Source: CAZGKW01 sp964526295 (GTDB lineage Bacteria; Planctomycetota; Phycisphaerae; FEN-1346). From it: a DNA stretch of 16,705 nt. Within the stretch, counting starts at the first letter, position 1. The number at the start of each line of letters is the position of its first letter. This document shows positions 14,688-16,705 of this stretch, one piece after another. The stretch lies in NCBI GenBank assembly GCA_964526295.1, contig CAZGKW010000066.1, positions 1-16,705 on the forward strand, in the 5' to 3' direction. The position numbers were made by a program, and so were the translations under genes. The notes below the pieces were generated by a model. The model was not told the origin of the DNA. It searched no databases and saw only the letters and a list, made by a program, of their open reading frames with translations.

Positions 14688-16307
14688 CTATCCCCTCTTC
14701 CTTCGCCGCCGGGCCAGCAGCGCCACGAAGCCCGTCCCCAGAAGGGCCAGCGTCGCCGGCTCGGGCACCATCACGTTAAAGAAGGAGCCCCCGCCGGTGG
14801 CCCAGATGGCCTGATACGGCACGCCGGCCGCCGTGCCTTCGGAAACCTCCCCGAAGTACACGTCCGCGCAGTACCCCCCAGGTGCAAGGTCCTCATCCGG
14901 CGTGTATTCGCCGGTGCCCAGGGCGAACATCTCGAACAAGTCCTCGTGCTCGTCCAAGGCCTCCCACGACAGGCCGATCCCGTCCACGCCCGCGTCGGTG
15001 GGCTGGTCCCAGGAGAGCGTCGGCGTCCGGTCAAACGTGTCGAAGCCGACCGGCTGGTCGAAGGCCGGCATCGCCCCGCTCGGATAGTGCGAGTCCGGCA
15101 GCGGCACGTCGAACGTGCTGACCGTCCCGTCTGTGCCCGCCAGCGTGAACGTGTAGGTCCCGTGGGTGAAGTCGCCGAGGTCGGCCTCGTCGGCCGAGCC
15201 GAACCAGAACCGCCCGTCCGGGACCAATCCATCCTCATCATCTCCGGCGTCCACTTCCATGCCGTATGCCTGACCGCCCGGGGTCCTGACGGTGGCCGTC
15301 AGGACGTTGTCGCCTTCGAACTCGGCGTAAAACTCGTGTGTGACCAGTCCGGTCGGCGACTCGAGTTTGGACCGCACGACCTGGAACGAGATCGGCCCCG
15401 GGGGGCCCTGGCCCGTCGCGACCTCGGCGAGCGTGATCTGCCGGTCGTCTTGTGACCAGCCCTCGAAGTCCGTGGGACCGCCGGCATAGAAGGTCGCGTC
15501 GACACCCGGGGCGACGTTCAGCGCCAAAGACGTCCCGGTGTCGGTCGTGTACGGTTCCACGCCGTTTCCGTACGTCACGGTCACGGCAGGCCGGTGATGA
15601 AGGTCGCCGCGTTCGCTCTGCGCCCAGTCGCCGGCCCGTGAAACCTCCACGTCGGCGGTGAACTCGTACGTCCCGGCCAGCGCCGACGGGTCGTCGGCCG
15701 TGTACACGCCCGCCTCCCAGCCGTGGGAGAAGCCGGCCGGCGGCGCGCCAGGCGTCACGGCATAGGTGAGGCCTTCCTGGCTCGTCCAGGACGGCGCTAC
15801 CTGCACGTGGGCGTGCTCGTAGGTCGACAGCGCCGAGGCGGGCACGGTCAGCTCGAACGTCACCGTCTGCGTCTCGATGTCGCTCGTCAATACCGGGTCA
15901 GCCACGGCCCGGGTCCCCGACAGGGGCACGCTTTCTTCGGAGAACAGCGGCACGGGGCTCGCCCCGAACATCGACCACCCGTCCAGCGGTTCCAGCGGCG
16001 TCCACGTCAGCGTGTTCGTTCCGGCGTTCCAGGCCATGTACGCCGGCTCGCTCGACCAGGCGGACTCGAATCCGCCCGGAAGGGTGATGTCGACGGCGGC
16101 CCCGGAGACCGTCCCACTGTACACGTCGTAGAAGCTGTAGCAGTCTCGCGACCACGTCATCGGTCCGGCGGCAAAGCTCTCGCCGCTGACGTGAGCCTCC
16201 CAGTGGTCGCTGGCCTGGACATTCGCCTGAGGGTTCGCCCCGAAGGCGGGAGCGCCAAACCCCATCAGGCCCACAAGCATGATCGACAGCGCGGTGACAC
16301 GTGCCAT
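14688..16307 (-). CDS. Large secreted PEP-CTERM protein, 539 aa
   Basis: The signal peptide is about residues 1-23, ending GAPAFG. The mature part appears to contain several beta-sandwich segments. A stretch with QTVTFELTVPASAL and YEFTADVEVSR lies in the first half. The second half has HEFYAEFEGDNVLTATVRTP and GTYTFTLAGTDGTVSTFDV, followed by a fibronectin-like phrase (FDRTPTLSWDQPTDAGVDGI). No catalytic motif is recognised, so a surface-binding or structural role is likely but unproven. The tail at 515-539 is PEPATLALLGTG, a hydrophobic stretch, RRRR and KRG; up to KRG it is identical to the tail of the partial gene at the right edge. AGAGGG about 6 bases before the ATG at 16307 supports this start over the in-frame one at 16367. 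Confidence 0.9.
   Translation of the reverse strand: MARVTALSIMLVGLMGFGAPAFGANPQANVQASDHWEAHVSGESFAAGPMTWSRDCYSFYDVYSGTVSGAAVDITLPGGFESAWSSEPAYMAWNAGTNTLTWTPLEPLDGWSMFGASPVPLFSEESVPLSGTRAVADPVLTSDIETQTVTFELTVPASALSTYEHAHVQVAPSWTSQEGLTYAVTPGAPPAGFSHGWEAGVYTADDPSALAGTYEFTADVEVSRAGDWAQSERGDLHHRPAVTVTYGNGVEPYTTDTGTSLALNVAPGVDATFYAGGPTDFEGWSQDDRQITLAEVATGQGPPGPISFQVVRSKLESPTGLVTHEFYAEFEGDNVLTATVRTPGGQAYGMEVDAGDDEDGLVPDGRFWFGSADEADLGDFTHGTYTFTLAGTDGTVSTFDVPLPDSHYPSGAMPAFDQPVGFDTFDRTPTLSWDQPTDAGVDGIGLSWEALDEHEDLFEMFALGTGEYTPDEDLAPGGYCADVYFGEVSEGTAAGVPYQAIWATGGGSFFNVMVPEPATLALLGTGFVALLARRRRKRG
14707..14753 (-). repeat. 47-bp segment identical to 16611-16657 (copy 1)
   Basis: The PEP-CTERM coding DNA here is base-for-base identical to that of the gene at the right edge. 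The match starts at CGCCGGGCCAGCAGCGCCAC (plus strand) and ends at GGGCCAGCGT; beyond it the two genes diverge within a few bases. Confidence 0.85.
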
Positions 16308-16428
16308 GCGTTCCCTCTCTCGGCTCGGTGTGCCTTCACTCGACCCCGCCCGGTGCGGGGCCCGCAATTGCGCGGCTGGTTGTGCTGCTCTCGTGCCCTT
16401 TCTCCCCGGCCCAGACTCGCCGGTGGGA

Positions 16429-16449
16429 AAAAGACACTAAGTGTCTTTT
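16429..16449. repeat. AT-rich near-perfect palindrome, copy 1
   Basis: AAAAGACACT, one central base (A), AGTGTCTTTT: 10-bp perfect arms. It stands out as an AT-rich island in GC-rich DNA, upstream of the 539-aa PEP-CTERM gene (start at 16307). Confidence 0.85.
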
Positions 16450-16480
16450 CTGCCCAGCACCCCTCGGGCTCCTCCGGAGG

Positions 16481-16501
16481 AAAAGACACTTAGTGTCTTT
16501 T
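16481..16501. repeat. AT-rich near-perfect palindrome, copy 2
   Basis: AAAAGACACT, one central base (T), AGTGTCTTTT. The arms are identical to copy 1 and the centres are 52 bp apart. CCTCCGGAGG (16471-16480), itself a perfect palindrome, directly abuts it on the left. Confidence 0.85.
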
Positions 16502-16545
16502 TTCTCCGCGGTTTCGCGGCCCGGTCCACGCGGCCGGCCAACGGC

Positions 16546-16580
16546 CGGGGCGCCCCCGCCCCCCAGGCGGGGGCGCCCCG
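16546..16580 (-). terminator. 15-bp GC-only hairpin after the right-edge PEP-CTERM gene
   Basis: CGGGGCGCCCCCGCC (16546-16560), loop CCCCA, then its exact complement (16566-16580). It begins 17 bp past the stop of the gene at 16598. It is very stable but has no T-run, so it would need a mechanism other than the canonical U-tract or serve as an mRNA 3'-end stabiliser. Confidence 0.6.
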
Positions 16581-16597
16581 ATCCCCGCAACAGATGC

Positions 16598-16705
16598 CTA
16601 CTTCCTGCGACGCCGGGCCAGCAGCGCCACGAAGCCCGTCCCCAGAAGGGCCAGCGTGGCCGGCTCCGGCGTGATCACGAACGCCAGGTCCAGCGTCTCG
16701 AACTC
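16598..16705 (-). CDS. PEP-CTERM protein, 3' end only (gene runs off the right edge)
   Basis: The last 35 codons of a gene are visible. They read EFETLDLAFVIT followed by PEPATLALLGTG, a hydrophobic stretch, RRRRK and a TAG stop. The tail protein sequence is identical, up to its end, to that of the neighbouring 539-aa PEP-CTERM protein. Nothing can be said of the missing body beyond export and exosortase processing, as expected for the family. A GC-only hairpin follows the stop at once. Confidence 0.85.
   Translation of the reverse strand, partial: EFETLDLAFVITPEPATLALLGTGFVALLARRRRK
16611..16657 (-). repeat. 47-bp segment identical to 14707-14753 (copy 2)
   Basis: Second copy of the identical PEP-CTERM tail DNA, inside the partial gene at the right edge. 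The two copies are in the same orientation, 1.9 kb apart. Confidence 0.85.

Noticed and set aside
16441..16674. Short frames beginning in the AT-rich palindromes
   Set aside because: They are translations of the palindromic repeats plus antisense PEP-CTERM tail DNA, with no ribosome-binding site.
1..16705. Insertion sequence, prophage or integron
   Set aside because: No transposase, integrase, phage protein or long terminal inverted repeats were seen on either strand.

Overview
The window is a GC-rich stretch of bacterial chromosome. It most likely comes from the Planctomycetota and perhaps from a Phycisphaerae-like lineage. The evidence is a dense set of secreted proteins ending in the PEP-CTERM sorting tail (PEPATLAL, a hydrophobic stretch, then an Arg cluster), a subtilase that joins dockerin-like repeats to such a tail, and a 16S rRNA that mismatches the usual EUB338 and PLA46 probes (probe sequences recalled from memory). 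The taxonomic placement is an inference; the 16S fragment would settle it in a database search.

Layout, left to right. 1-1369 is the 5' half of a 16S rRNA gene on the minus strand, with its leader, a boxA-like antitermination site and two near-consensus sigma70-type promoters in tandem. 1370-1801 is a small single-pass membrane protein of unknown function. 1802-2297 has no gene but carries several palindromic dispersed repeats. 2298-5358 holds a secreted PEP-CTERM protein (minus), a divergent XylR-like AraC-family regulator and a D-lyxose isomerase gene (both plus), so this looks like a small pentose-responsive locus. 5271-7019 is a secreted subtilisin-like protease whose 3' end runs 88 bp antisense into the lyxose isomerase gene. 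7295-7534 is a decayed PEP-CTERM tail. 7604-10234 encodes a large membrane protein with a degenerate kinase-like N-terminus and a C-terminus that resembles phosphatidylglycerophosphatase A (PgpA). It is the most unusual gene here. 10369-11367 is an exported nucleoside-hydrolase-family protein.

From 11475 to the right end everything is on the minus strand: an exported FecR-domain protein with a Gly/Phe-rich repeat tail, three complete PEP-CTERM proteins and the 3' end of a fourth. Intergenic gaps of 111-290 bp, hairpins between genes and a separate promoter before the FecR gene suggest mostly individual transcription units. The last two PEP-CTERM genes share a 47-bp identical DNA segment in their tails. 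Two copies of a near-perfect AT-rich palindrome lie between them.

No CRISPR array, insertion sequence, tRNA or phage gene was seen. No exosortase gene, needed to process the PEP-CTERM proteins, is in the window. The AT-rich palindrome pair, the nested hairpin doublet and the kinase-like/PgpA-like fusion are the best candidates for undescribed biology.
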